Under the pieces are notes generated by a model, which was not told the origin of the DNA, searched no databases, and was given only the letters and a program-made list of their open reading frames with translations. 64,000 nucleotides of DNA from Pollenia angustigena (lineage: Eukaryota; Arthropoda; Insecta; Diptera; Polleniidae), in the NCBI GenBank assembly GCA_930367215.1, contig OV884056.1, forward strand, positions 226,601,127 through 226,665,126. Direction: 5' to 3'. Both the position numbers and the translations under genes were made by a program. Positions within the stretch are counted from its first letter, which is position 1. Each line of letters starts with the position of its first letter. Below, piece by piece: positions 21,621 to 32,604 of this stretch.

Positions 21621-22163
21621 ATATATAATTTAATTATTATTAAAGGTTTTGTTTTCAAATATGCCATTTTTAAGGGCATGAGTTTCAAGGTCATATCGCT
21701 CATTTATTGCAACATGTTACTTTAGCAAAAGTGTTTCATTATACCTTCTTTATATGTAAAAAAAAATCAGCATTATGTCTCAAACTGAACCGAAGTATCG
21801 CAAAATATATTTCATTAAATCTGTATATAAAGGTACATTTTGAACACTTGAAACGTATTTTACTAAGTTTGATTTCTTTTTTAAATATGACTGTTGAAAT
21901 AATGGAGCGATATTTTTTAGATCAAATTTCATGTTGCCCTGGATATTACACTACGTGACAGCTAATCATTATGTAAAATTTTCCGCTCAATCCGAATATG
22001 AAGCCAGAATTGTCAAAAGTAGAACAGTTTTTCCAAAATAACCGTTATTTGTGTTTTTAAAAAAGATAATGTGACTGAAATGCAAATATCTTCAAAAATT
22101 TTAAACGGGGTATGTAATTCTCTCTTTCTAGTGAAAGGTTATAAAATTTCTAAAATAACCATG
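21621..22163 (+). repeat. Deleted copy of the 22.5-kb repeat
   Basis: Direct repeat of 22482-23491. It has lost 425 bp (22793-23217 of the other copy) at a TTC microhomology and 36 bp at a TGACA microhomology. Otherwise it is very close in sequence. Confidence 0.88.
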
Positions 22164-22190
22164 TGTAACCAGCAGTGTGTCTAATAATTG

Positions 22191-22455
22191 TAAATTTTTC
22201 TGTACATAAAATATACCTCATTGCTTTTCCAAAGGAAAGCTAAGGTAAAATGTAACAAGAAAATACAATATAATAGTCTGGTAGTGTATAAAGTCATTTC
22301 TTAAAAATTGAAGGAATAGAACTATTACAAAAAACTTTATAAAATACATAACTGAAATTTAGCTCATAGAATAAATTCGAAAAATAAAAAATGTTGAATA
22401 TAATTAAAAAAAAAAAGTAACCTCCGGAAGGAAATAATTCCCAGTTTCTATTTGT
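22191..22455. other. A+T-rich sequence between repeat copies
   Basis: No recognised content. Confidence 0.4.

Positions 22456-22489
<34 letters not shown>
22456..22489. repeat. TA dinucleotide microsatellite
   Basis: About 17 TA units next to the start of the second repeat copy. The first copy starts beside a shorter TA-rich stretch. Confidence 0.9.
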
Positions 22490-22492
<3 letters not shown>

Positions 22493-23491
22493 AATTATTA
22501 TTAAAGGTTTTGTTTTCAAATATGCCATTTTTTAGGGCATGAGTTTCAAGGTCATATCGCTCATTTATTGCAACATGTTACTTTAGCAAAAGTGTTTCAT
22601 TATACCTTCTTTATAAGTAAAAAAAAAATCAGCATTATGTCTCAAACTGAACCGAAGTATAGCAAAATATATTTCATTAAATCTGTATATAAAGGTACAT
22701 TTTGAACACTTGAATCGTATTTTGATCAGTTTGATTTCTTTTTTAAATATGACTGTTGAAATAATGCAGCGATATTTTTTAGATCAAATTTCGCAATAAA
22801 AAAATTTTTCAATTTGCGAAGCACTAAAGGTACATTTAAAAAGATAAGCGCACAATTATGCGCTACGCAATAAGTCGTACAGAAATGCAGTAAAGTAAGT
22901 GAAAGAACTCTCAACAACTTTTATATAAAAAAATAACATTTAAAGTGCTACGGCATTCCCTTACTACGATGCAGGTTTGTAAGGGAGAATACTTAAAAAT
23001 AACTGTATCAAAACATTCAGTGTGTAAAGGTGATCGTTACATCCAACAACTTTTATATGCGCTGAATAATGTGCTTTATGTGTCAAAAATGTATTGCTTC
23101 AAAGTGGGAACTCGCCATACAAAATTCATGTCTTCCGTAAGCGCAATGGTAAGCGAAACTTTTATGTTTCTCCCTTACAAACCTGCTTCGTTCGAATTTC
23201 CATTTTTTATTGGGTTCATGTTGCCCTGGATATTACACTACGTGACAAAATTACAACAAAGTTGTGACCAAATGAATCTGACAGCTAATCGTTATGTAAA
23301 ATTTTCCGCTCAATCCGAATATGAAGCCAGAATTGTCAAAAGTAGAACAGTTTTTCCAAAATAACCGTTATTTGTGTTTTTAAAAAAGATAATGTGACTG
23401 AAATGCAAATATCTTCAAAAATTTTAAACGGGGTAATTCTTGTAATTCTTTCTTTCTAGTGAAAGGTTATAAAATTTCTTAAATAACCATG
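22482..23491 (+). repeat. Longer copy of a direct repeat, unnamed element
   Basis: Contains an open frame of 139 codons at 22945-23364 with no domain I recognise. Inside that frame, GCAGGTTTGTAAGGGAGAA (22971-22989) and its exact complement (23168-23186) form a 19-bp inverted repeat. This favours a structured non-coding element over a protein gene. The last quarter (23233-23407) is also the left arm of the fold-back at 23225-24110. Confidence 0.75.
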
Positions 23492-24110
23492 GATTTCTAG
23501 TGAAGCTTGTTAAAGAAATGGCAGAGTTACAGGGGACTAAAGTTCAAGCTTCATTGAAAATTTTATGATTTTGTTCAATTTTGCTCTTTTCAAGTTATTT
23601 TTTTTAAACCAATGATTTAAAAATCCTAATGTTTTATTGCATACGACATTAGATTATTTTAATATGAACATTTTGCGCCCAACCAGACATAGATTGGTAC
23701 AAAAATGACAAAGCAACAGAAGATTTAGTAAATTAACCCACATAGAAATTCAATACTTTTAAGCAATTTTTAATATTTATTGTTACTAAAAATTAAGCTT
23801 TGTATATTAATTTGTTGTGGGTTCGTTCAATTAATCATCTGTAACTTTGTCATTTTTGCACCGATCCGGCTCCTATTGGGCACAAAATGTTCGTATTGAA
23901 ATAGGCTAAAATTTTATTTTTTGGATTTTTGCATTTCAGACACAGCATCTTTTTTAAAAACACAAATAACGGTTATTTTGGAATATCTCAAAAACTGTTC
24001 TACTTTTGACAATTCTGACTTCATATTCAGCTTCAGCGGAAAATTTTACATAGAAATTAGGTGTCAAATTCATTTGGTCAAAAAATTGTCACGTAGTGTT
24101 ATTTAACCGC
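23225..24110. repeat. Fold-back repeat
   Basis: The arm 23233-23407 (ACTACGTGACAAAATTAC... ATAACCGTTATTTGTGTTTT) is matched in inverse by 23935-24102. Further in, GAACATTTTGCGCCCAA near 23668 is matched in inverse near 23875, with the centre around 23770. The inverted TAACCGTTATTT core is in both arms. Confidence 0.75.
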
Positions 24111-24156
24111 TTATACATATTTGATTAATAAGTATTAATCAAATATGTATAAGCGG
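24107..24156. repeat. Perfect 24-bp hairpin with a 2-nt spacer
   Basis: CCGCTTATACATATTTGATT at 24107 runs on to 24130. The exact reverse complement occupies 24133-24156, with only AG between the arms. Confidence 0.95.
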
Positions 24157-24183
24157 CTACAAATTATTATTGTATTTCTTACC

Positions 24184-24432
24184 ATCATAGATGGTACCAA
24201 TTCTTTAGCTAAAGCTTAATCTCGAGCGCTAAAATGCCTTAGAGAATGCAAAAATTTAAATTTTTAGCGATTACATTAAAAGCCAAAATTGCTGCGAATT
24301 AAATTTTTAAGGCATTGTTAAATCTAGTAATGCACGTTAAAGTATTGTATTCGTAACAGAAAATCGTTAAATAAACCTTAGAGATTTTTAGCGATAGAGA
24401 TTTAGCTTAAGCAAATTACAGAATACGGCCAC
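24184..24432. mobile_element. Possible small inverted-repeat element
   Basis: Left ACCAATTCTTTAGCTAAAGC resembles the inverse of the right end (GCTAAATCTC... AATACGG), and both ends have TTAGCGAT-like phrases inside. The similarity is patchy. Confidence 0.3.
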
Positions 24433-24547
24433 AGGATAGATGTTAGAATATTGGACAATTTTTCGTTACCCCACACAAAAAATTATCTAATCTCATACAA
24501 TTATCTATATTAACCAAAAAGTTTCGTGTCAAAAACTTTTATTTTAT

Positions 24548-25622
24548 TTAACCCTTGTAGCATGAACAAAATGTATTAAGAGTTAAAATTTTTCAACAAG
24601 CTTCTGGATCGTCGTTATCTAACATAAAAGAAAGCGCATTCAGATTCTATAATTATTAAACTTTAACCATCGCAATAAGCGCACCCGGGTACCCCGGTAG
24701 CAATACAATACAATACAATTTATGGGATAATAAAAACACGTTTGAACTGCTCAACAGTTTCAATAAACTAAATTCTGTATCATACAATTACATAAGTTTT
24801 GTTTCCAAAGCCTTAGTATTATAATACGGGGAAGTCTCACTTACATATGGGCATTTCCTGGGGTCACGGACGTACGTTCGTACGCTTTTGATGTAGAAAT
24901 AATATAGAAAACAAAACTTTTCCTAGCATTTTTTTTTTTGCAAATCGATAGCATTTGGGTAGCTCTATGTTTAGTACAAAAGATGGATTTCATCGAGTTT
25001 AAGTTTTCATAATAAGAGTCAAAAACGTGTGGTCACGAACGTACGCAAAATAGAAGTCAACTTCGGCTGACAGTAGTGAAATGTAAAAATCTGCGCAATG
25101 GAACGGAATATTCAAAAGTGATTAATTTATTTTAAAAGTGTATTAATGTAGGGCTCCATCCAGTATTTATAAAATAAAATATCTCTCTTGGTTTTTATTT
25201 AATTGGCTTATGTACCGGTCGCGAACGTACGGATCGCGAACGTACGATTTTTCCATATGTTTTTTATTATTATCACCGCGCATTTTCCCATAAATGTCGT
25301 CAAATTTCCTTAACAAAAAAACTTAACAATCCTTTAACAATTGATTGTAATTGAAAGATTATGAAGAAAGAGTGTAAACATAACATATTTCTTGCATGTA
25401 AAATAAGTATATAAAAATGTCTTTAGAAGTAGAAAATACAGGAATTTATAAAATTTTCTAGTTTCCAGCCCAATTTCCTTAAGTAAAACAGCTCAGATAT
25501 GCTAGGAAATCATTATCATTAATACGCTTTTAAAAAGTTTAAAAATCTATTTTTATTTCATAAAAATATGGATATGGGTGCTAAACAATGTGGATAAAGT
25601 TGGGTATTAACACAAGGGTTAA
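24548..25622. mobile_element. piggyBac-like MITE, second copy of family CCCTTGTG
   Basis: TTAA at 24548-24551 and 25619-25622. The right terminus is the inverse of GTGTTAATACCCAACTTTAT. The outer 250-300 bp on each side match 13511-14522 in opposite orientation. The middle (about 24850-25300) is absent from the first copy and has four or more GCGAACGTACG-like motifs. Part of this middle and right arm (25231-25510) recurs at 48470-48750 inside the hAT element. Confidence 0.8.
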
Positions 25623-25894
25623 AGTTAAACTTCCAAAAGACCTCTTAAATGATCTAAACGATTTTCGGAAATTTTCAGAGCATTTCTGGACTACCCAACA
25701 CTAAATATAGACTTATAATATTTTTTTTTTTACTTCCAAGTAGTCGTGGTACCTCCCATACAAAGTCAGTATAGGTTTCTGTATGTCTAGTGTAAGGAAA
25801 GAGAAAGTTTCCAAAATTGTCACAAACAGTTGTTATTAATACAAAACAGCTGGCAGAAATGGGCATTGCATCTCCCCTAAAAAAAAAACAACAT
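25623..25894. repeat. Degenerate ~110-bp repeat unit, part 1
   Basis: Carries the phrase GTCGTGGTACCTCCCATACA with AAGTCAGTATAGGTTTCTGT, units of a degenerate repeat that continues after the inserted element at 27214. The same type occurs at 45130-45380. Confidence 0.6.
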
Positions 25895-26371
25895 ACACGC
25901 AGAGAAAAAATATGGTTGGGCATGGTTACGGCAACAACACTATGTTTAATGCAACAATATATTGTTGTCGTACACAAATAATTGTTAATTTCATTAAGAA
26001 TCAGCAATATTACAGTTACTGTAAACATATCAATGTTTATCGCAATTATGAATTTGAGTATTGTTGACCGAAAAATTATTATTGTTCTAACAACTTAATT
26101 ATGATAACTTTCTAAACATATTATATTACTCACAACCATAGCATGATATTTAATAGCCATAATATGATAACTTTCTATACATTTATCATATTATGTTAAA
26201 GATGCAATCAAACTATTTTTACTCTAATAATATTATGTTAGCGCCATTTTTAAATAATTTTGAATCAGTGAATCATGTGTCGTTTATTTTATATGTGAGC
26301 GGTTAAACAATTTAAAGATAAATTCCTATAAACAAAATAAGTTTAAAGAAATAAAAAAATTAAAATATTAG

Positions 26372-26776
26372 CGGAGTTCTTTCAGTATTAGTGATGTAAT
26401 AGTGCAATGCAAAATATCGTAGTTTTTTTGTAAAATCCAACAACAAAATACACAGAAATTTCGTTATACATATTTTATAAAAGTGATACGATAGTTCTGT
26501 GGTTTTAATGGGCAACCGCGTATGTCTTAAATTTTTCAGGAAAGCCGAAAAACCATTCTAGATCAAACCATGGGCTAGGTATTGAACTTTTAAAATTTTG
26601 TCAAAACGTTAAAAAATCGGAATTGATGCATCTTTTTCAAAAAAATGTAAAGAGCATTTAAAATTAGGCAAAATGGCATCAACATCTAAAAATCGGAAAA
26701 ATGGGCATACGCGGTTGCCCATGAAAACCACAGATTTTGCATTTGCTCTTTTGCAAGCCTTACATTGAACTCCGCT
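26372..26776. repeat. Inner fold-back in the 1.3-kb family
   Basis: ATTAGCGGAGTTC at the left and GAACTCCGCTATT at the right. TGGTTTTAATGGGCAACCGC is matched in inverse by GCGGTTGCCCATGAAAACCA. It is also present in the partner copy (about 37372-37790), so it predates copying of the family. Confidence 0.75.
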
Positions 26777-26887
26777 ATTTGATTAACATTTAGAAAACTT
26801 GTAAGAAGCCACAAAATAAAAAATCGATGCAAAAAAATTTTAATTTATTTTGTATTTTTGTGACATCTATCAAAAATGCTGTGTCAT

Positions 26888-27060
26888 AATATGATTGCTT
26901 CTAAATTTATTATGTTTAACATGATGATAATATGATTACTTCTTAGCCTATTATGATTAACATGGCAATAATATGATTAATTTCTTAGCTTATTATGATT
27001 AATATGACAATAATTTGATTACTTCTTAACTTAGTATGATTAACAATATAATAATATGAT
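26888..27060. repeat. 41-bp tandem repeat, four units
   Basis: Units start ATAATATGATT(A/G)CTTCT and end near AACATG; unit lengths are 41, 41, 42 and 41. The inverted counterpart lies at about 37135-37262. Confidence 0.85.
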
Positions 27061-27213
27061 TAAGGGAAAAATATTATGATGTCATATTACGAGTATATTA
27101 AGTCATAATATGATTCAATAATAATCTTAATATGATGACTACAATCATGAATCTTATCATAATATGTTGCTCTTAGAATATGTTTACCCCAACCATGTTT
27201 TTTCCTTGCGTGT

Positions 27214-27700
27214 ATAATTTTGTATATCTGGAGAAGGGAAAAGTTTTAAAAATTTTGAGGAATTAGTTTGCTTATCAAAGCAAAACAGCAGTCAAAAAGT
27301 AGGCTATAAAAGTAATCGTGGCACCTCACATACAAAGTCAATATAGATAGCAGTTAAAGTTACATATTTGTTACAAACAGTTGAGTTAGCAAAACATAAA
27401 ATCTGTCGACAAGTACGCTGGGTAAGTAGGCGTGGCACTTACCATACAAAAAGAAAATATTAAATTTTTTTATTTGGAAAGCAGTTACATTAAAATTTTC
27501 CAAATTTGGAAGAAATAGTTTGGATATACACAACATCTGTCAAAAAGTGTGTCACATTAAATATGTTGACGATGCAACTCCCATACAAAGGCAATATGGA
27601 TTTCTATATATCTAAAGAACGCTAACAGCAAAAGAATTTAACTTTTCTTCAAACAGCCTCATTATGAATATCCAAGATCATTCTTAAAAAAACCTTATTT
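27214..27700. repeat. Degenerate ~110-bp repeat units, part 2
   Basis: At least three units with the phrase (GTGGCAC)TTACCATACAAA and TATAGATTTCTATATATCT-like sequence (27318, 27430, 27570). They continue the repeat interrupted by 25895-27213 and resemble central repeats of the Helentron-type element at 44870-45480. Confidence 0.6.
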
Positions 27701-28353
27701 TTTTCAATCGGTAAACTTTGCTTAGCGCACTGGATCAAACAAGTAAAAAATAGGGCACACAATAAACGTCATTTAACCACTTTTTTCTTTAAAAAGTAAA
27801 ATAAAAAACATATAACTTTTTTTTTTTGTTACTAAAAATCTATTTCTTTTTATATGCATTTTTTGTAATCGTAAATTTATCTTTTTGTTTGATTTAATAC
27901 AACAATACGATTTTTGCAACACAATAAAAAAAAAAAATCATACAAATAATTGCACAAAGTGTGTACACAAAAAAAGATATATTTATGTATGTTTTATATA
28001 GACTTGTATATGTAAATAATAAATATGAATAAAATAACTGTAGGAAATGTAACTACTGCTGTTAAGTTTTTAATACAAAAGCTTAAAACAAAACAAAAAA
28101 CCTTAAAATAATAATTTGTTTTGTTGGCATTAAATTTTTATTAAAATCTACATTCAAACATTTATTATGACAACAACAAAAAAAAATGTACATTTAAATG
28201 CCAAATAATTGGTATTCAAAGGAGTTTTTTTATAATTTGAACATTTATAAAAAAATTTTTAAAAACCACAAACATGTAAATAAAAATGTGATTAAATAAA
28301 GCCGAGATTGAGAATAGAATTAAACAAGGGGAAGGAAGCCTTTGGAAATTACC
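27701..28353. other. A+T-rich intron-like sequence
   Basis: Nothing recognised. Confidence 0.4.
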
Positions 28354-29675
28354 TTAACCCTAGAATATCATTAATTTTTTTATGACGTAAATGTCATGCT
28401 TCGTCGAATCAACGAAGGTCATATTCACAAAAGCACAAAGAATAAAAAAACATACAAAATATAATTGAAATTCGCTTGTACAATTCTTTGTTATTAATAT
28501 TAATGAAATAAAATGTAAAGGTTTAGAGTAGTATTTTGTTTGTCTTCTTTTTCAAAACATAACAAAAAAATAGTTAACTTAAAAATATACATGAAATCCA
28601 CTTAATTTGTTTGCATCGTAGAATTAACTTATTAACACTGGAAGGTTACTCTTCATTTTAGTACATTAATTGACGAATTGACGAACTATTAAAAAAACTC
28701 TAGCAGAACGATTTTTAAAGTAAAAAAAATCAACAACAAATTTTTAAATTAAGCATTTTATAAAAAATTAAATAAAATAAGGCAAAAAAAAAAAAGAAAA
28801 GTTCTTCTCCTTTCGCAAAATATTGGGAGATTTTTTAAAAGCTATAGGAAAGTTTTTTAAAAAAAAAACACATAAAATTCAGGAAAATGCATAGAATCTT
28901 TATTTGAATCGATAGTACGGTCAATATAATTTAATGTTTGAAGATTATTTCATGCAAATGTTGCCCGTGACTGCGCCTCAAATGGTCCATCAGCTTAGTA
29001 CAATTTTGGCATACTCTTTCCAACATTTCGGTCGGTATCTCATGAATAAATGCTTCAATGTTGTCTTCCAATACGTCAATTGAAGCGGGCATGTGTGTAT
29101 AGACATGAGCTTTAACATAGCCCCACAAAAAATAGTCTTAAGGCGCTAAATCGCACGATCTAGGCGGCCAATTGACGGGTCCCGAACGTGAAATAAAATG
29201 TTCACCAAACTCGTTAAGCGTGCTGTGTGGCATGTGGCACCGTCTTGTTGAAACCACATGTCATGCAAGTCAAGCTCTTGCATTTTTGGCAAAAAAAAGT
29301 TGGATATCATCTCACGGTAGCGTTCACCATTCACAGTTACGTTACGATTCGCATCATCTTTGAAGAAGTACGGTCCAATGATGCCACCAGATTATAAACC
29401 GCACCAAACTGTGACTTTTTCTGGATGCATTAACAAAATACGAAACGTGCGTCAGCTGTTTAAGCCAGTGTTGCCAAAAAGATAATAGCTAAAAAATCAC
29501 CCGATACAATAAGAATTTGAGCTATTTTTTGTGTTTTCAAATTATTTAACATTTTATTTCCTTCGACAACAACTAACGTTGTCGAAAAATAGAGCGAAAA
29601 TTGAATACACATAAAAAACATTTATGATAAAGAGTAAATGAGCTGCGCTGATTCGACAAAACCATCTAGGGTTAA
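28354..29675. mobile_element. TTAA-bounded piggyBac-like MITE holding a mariner
   Basis: TTAA with CCCTAGA at 28354 and the inverse TCTAGGG with TTAA at 29672-29675. Just inside each end lies a GTCGAATCA phrase. The mariner remnant at 28821-29506 sits within it. A third related terminus (ACCTTCTAGGGTTAAG) is at 31852-31867, so the outer boundary is ambiguous. The inverted match is short. Confidence 0.5.
28821..29506 (-). mobile_element. Tc1/mariner-type element, heavily deleted
   Basis: TA-flanked ends: TATTGGGAGATTTTTTAAAA at 28821 and the inverse of TATCGGGTGATTTTTTAGCT ending at 29506. It contains minus-strand transposase pieces. MNGERYREMISNFFLPKMQE runs to WFQQDGATCHTARL (29334 to about 29215), then a 30-bp loss and a frameshift. 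MWGYVKAHVYTHMPAS runs to HLHEIIFKH (29128-28931). The start codon, helix-turn-helix and first catalytic Asp are gone: the sequence jumps from the family's 5' untranslated part at about 29435 to codons after the first Asp. Confidence 0.85.
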
Positions 29676-30285
29676 ATAAAAATAGGATAAGCTTTAGGTT
29701 AAGTCCTTAGTTTGTGCAAGAGGAACAAACTTCTATTTTGTAATTTTGTACTTCGTCTGTATGTCTGTAATTTCTTTATCTGTCAAAACTGATATATTTG
29801 CTATTACAGGTATCCCTCGATTAACGCGGTATGTTGGGACCGAGAAAAGACCGCGTAATTCAAAACCGCGTAAATAAAGGTTCTAAATCAGTACAAAATT
29901 CTATTTTGGGACCAGAAATAAACCGCACAAATTGAAACACTAACTTAATACGAAATTCAAATTTGGGACCGGAAATTCGTGTAAAACAAGCATATTAATA
30001 ATATAATGCAAATTAAACCTTTATTTGTACTTCTTAGTATTTAAAAGAAAATATTATTTGTAAAAATATTTTTATCATTTTAATTTCAAAAGATTTTGCT
30101 ATTCGTGCTTAATTCCCAGTTTTTATTCTTGACAAAAACACTTGGAATTTATTGTTGATGGGATAAGCTATTCCTATGCAATTTACTGGTTGCTTAGGCC
30201 AGATCATCAGGAAACTTCATCCATAAAGATTTTAGACAAACTAAAGATATTAAACCAAATAAAACTGTTAAACGTATAAGAATTT

Positions 30286-30459
30286 TTATTTCTTATTTTT
30301 ATCATTTTTTTGGATTGTTCTTACTGTTGATTCATTCAAGCGCAGAGATTTTGCTGCGGATGCTACCTTTTCTCCTTTCTGCAAACGATCCAAAATATTT
30401 ATTTTATCTAGAAATGACAAAACCTTCCATTTTGGATTTAAATTTGATTTTACTGGTGG
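30286..30459 (-). pseudogene. pogo/Tigger N-terminal HTH fragment, copy 1
   Basis: MPPVKSNLNPKWKVLSFLDK, then INILDRLQKGEKVASAAKSL and LNESTVRTIQKN. This has the pattern of the pipsqueak/CENP-B-type helix-turn-helix at the start of Tigger transposases: a K-x-x-I-L-x-x-L-x-x-G-E helix, then S-T-V-R-x-I. It ends after about 58 residues with a stop, and nothing catalytic follows. The matching ATG at 30459 is preferred over the longer frame because it is conserved in copy 2. Confidence 0.75.
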
Positions 30460-30834
30460 CATTATAATAAACCGCACAAATTGAAACACTAACTTAATAC
30501 GAAATTCAAATTTGGGACCGGAAATTCGTGTAAAACAAGCATATTAATAATATAATGCAAATTAAACCTTTATTTGTACTTCTTAGTATTTAAAAGAAAA
30601 TATTATTTGTAAAAATATTTTTATCATTTTAATTTCAAAAGATTTTGCTATTCGTGCTTAATTCCCAGTTTTTATTCTTGACAAAAACACTTGGAATTTA
30701 TTGTTGATGGGATAAGCTATTCCTATGCAATTTACTGGTTGCTTAGGCCAGATCATCAGGAAACTTCATCCATAAAGATTTTAGACAAACTAAAGATATT
30801 AAACCAAATAAAACTGTTAAACGTATAAGAATTT

Positions 30835-31008
30835 TTATTTTTTATTTTTATAATTTTTTTGGATTGTTCTTACTGTTGATTCATTCAAGCGCAGAGATTT
30901 TGCTGCGGATGCTACCTTTTCTCCTTTCTGCAAACGATCCAAAATATTTATTTTATCTAGAAATGACAAAACCTTCCATTTTGGATTTAAATTTGATTTT
31001 ACTGGTGG
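30835..31008 (-). pseudogene. pogo/Tigger N-terminal HTH fragment, copy 2
   Basis: Tandem-duplicate copy of the fragment above, differing by one or two residues near the end (KNYKNKK instead of KNDKNKK). It keeps the upstream sequence that copy 1 lost at the duplication junction. A DNA-binding-only peptide is conceivable but nothing shows expression. Confidence 0.75.
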
Positions 31009-31297
31009 CATTTCTAAAATAATAAAATTAATAACACAAAACGACAGCAAATAGTTTATTTTACTACCTTTAAAGTTGTTTTCCACTGAAAATTTAATTT
31101 AACCTGTTCTTTTTAGCAAACAGCTGATAATGTTTACAAAATTAGTGTTGTAAACCGCGCAATTCGAGGGTTTCCACTATTTTCAAATCGCGTTAAAGTA
31201 AAATCGCGTAAAAAAACGCGTTATATAAAAAAATGGTTGCTATTATTGAACCGCGTTAAATCAAATAAAGTACAGCGTAAATCGAGGGATACCTGTA

Positions 31298-32365
31298 TAT
31301 AAAAAGCACTGTCGCTGGCTGCGACAATGATTTTAAAAACAATATAATACTTTCAGGAAAAATGATATTAAAGGAAAAGTACAACTTAAATACTATCGTT
31401 TATGATTCAAAATCAATATCATATATTATAATTAAGACTATGCCGTTATAATATTGTTAGGTTGATTGAGTAGTGTAGTTTTTATTAAATTTTTTTATAT
31501 TAAAATAGATTTCAAAATCAATTAAGTAGTTCATTTTTTATGTTGAAGTCTTTAACAAATTGTTCTTCATTTATAACAAATAAAAAAAAAAAGATTATAA
31601 GAACAAATATTTAAATTCAATTTGTATAAGATTTGAATAAATGAAATCTTTGGTTAATTTTATTATGAATTGTTACAAATTATGTGTCAGCTATTACTAA
31701 ACTACTTCTACGTAATGCAGATGGTATGAAGTAGTAATTCAAAAGAAAGTTGTTCAGTAATTGCAAGTCATGTAAAATCAACCTAAAAAGAACACAAATA
31801 CAAAAAAATAAATTCGAAATATAAACATGCGTCGTCAATTTTACGAAGTATAACCTTCTAGGGTTAAGAAAAGATCTTTTGCCTATTGTATTATTGAAAT
31901 TGATTTGTTTATATATAAAAAATTATATCTTTTTCATTATTTCTTGAACTTTATTTTTAGCTTAAAAAATAATTGTTATTTTCTGAGTTGTATTTATAAT
32001 TATTATTTAAAATAAATATTATTTTTGATTTTAATTTATTCCTCATGAAATAAAATTTTTTTTTGAGTTTTGTTTTTGCTTAGAAAAAAAGAATAATTTT
32101 TTAAGTTTTATTTTTTGCTTCGAAAATATCAGTTACTGTTTGAATTTTAATTTTAAGCTTACAAAATAACCGATTGAAGGGCAAATTTATTATTATTATT
32201 ATTTTATATCCAGTTAAAAAAAAATACTTTTTTCTAATCAAAATAAAACTTAAAAATATTTTTTAATTTTCTGAGGAATAAATATTTAAAAAAAATAATC
32301 GGTTAAGTTGAGTTTTTTAATAAAACCAAAAAAAATAGAAATTAACGCATCGCAAGGTAGTTCAT
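31298..32365. other. A+T-rich intron-like sequence with one orphan TTAA end
   Basis: TTCTAGGGTTAAG at 31855-31867 resembles the ends of 28354-29675. Nothing else was recognised. From 31900 to 32340 there are recurring (TTTTGCTT)(A/C)(G/A)AAAA phrases. Confidence 0.4.
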
Positions 32366-32604
32366 ATGGCGGCATGAAATAGCCTCCCACGAAATAAGTC
32401 CCCAAAACGGAAATGAAATAACTCCCCAAAAAAATATATGAGAGGCAACAACAACGTTTTTTGGGGAGTTATTTATTTTCGTTGGGGTTTAATTTCATTC
32501 TAAAATTGGGGGTTTATTTAATTTGAAATAAGACTCCAAAAATTGGGGAATTATTTCATAATTTTGTTGCGGACTTATTTCGTGGGGGGATATTTCATGC
32601 CGCC
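32366..32604. mobile_element. Short fold-back element
   Basis: GGCGGCATGAAATAGCCTCC, then CACGAAATAAGTCC at the left. GGACTTATTTCGTGGGGGGA, then TATTTCATGCCGCC at the right, so the ends are nearly complementary over about 60 bp. CCCCAAAA/TTTTGGGG blocks recur inside, as in the neighbouring 32661-34287 repeat. Confidence 0.8.

Larger units (their letters stand above)
25895..27213 (+). mobile_element. 1.3-kb inverted-ended repeat, unnamed family, copy 1
   Basis: The termini are ACGCAGAGAAAAAATATGGT and the inverse of ACACGCAAGGAAAAAACATG, an imperfect inverted repeat of about 24 bp. An inner fold-back at 26372-26776 has ends AGCGGAGTTC. A tandem array of four 41-bp units (ATAATATGATTACTTCTTAG...) lies at 26888-27060. 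The copy at 36983-38236 is inverted and near full length; 36625-36838 is a partial copy. Despite a 117-codon minus-strand frame at its left edge, nothing resembles a protein. Confidence 0.82.
29917..31014. repeat. 549-bp tandem duplication
   Basis: AATAAACCGCACAAATTGAA occurs at 29917 and 30466, and the two 549-bp units are almost identical throughout. This indicates a recent event. The junction shares AATAA microhomology. Confidence 0.95.
29807..31295 (-). mobile_element. pogo/Tigger-type element with an internal 549-bp duplication
   Basis: TA flanks (29805-29806, 31296-31297) and terminal repeats CAGGTATCCCTCGATTAACG / the inverse of CAGGTATCCCTCGATTTACG. The TA target, the CAG start and a CENP-B-type N-terminus point to the pogo/Tigger group. 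A 549-bp segment is present twice in tandem (29917-30465 and 30466-31014). Without the duplication it would be about 0.94 kb. It lacks the catalytic domain. Confidence 0.85.

Noticed and set aside
22945..23364. 139-codon frame as a host gene
   Set aside because: It lies in a repeated element with an internal perfect inverted repeat, and the second copy has lost most of it. Kept only as a finding.
25675..26028. 117-codon minus-strand frame with hydrophobic runs
   Set aside because: It crosses the boundary between a degenerate tandem array and an inserted repeat, so it cannot be an ancestral gene.
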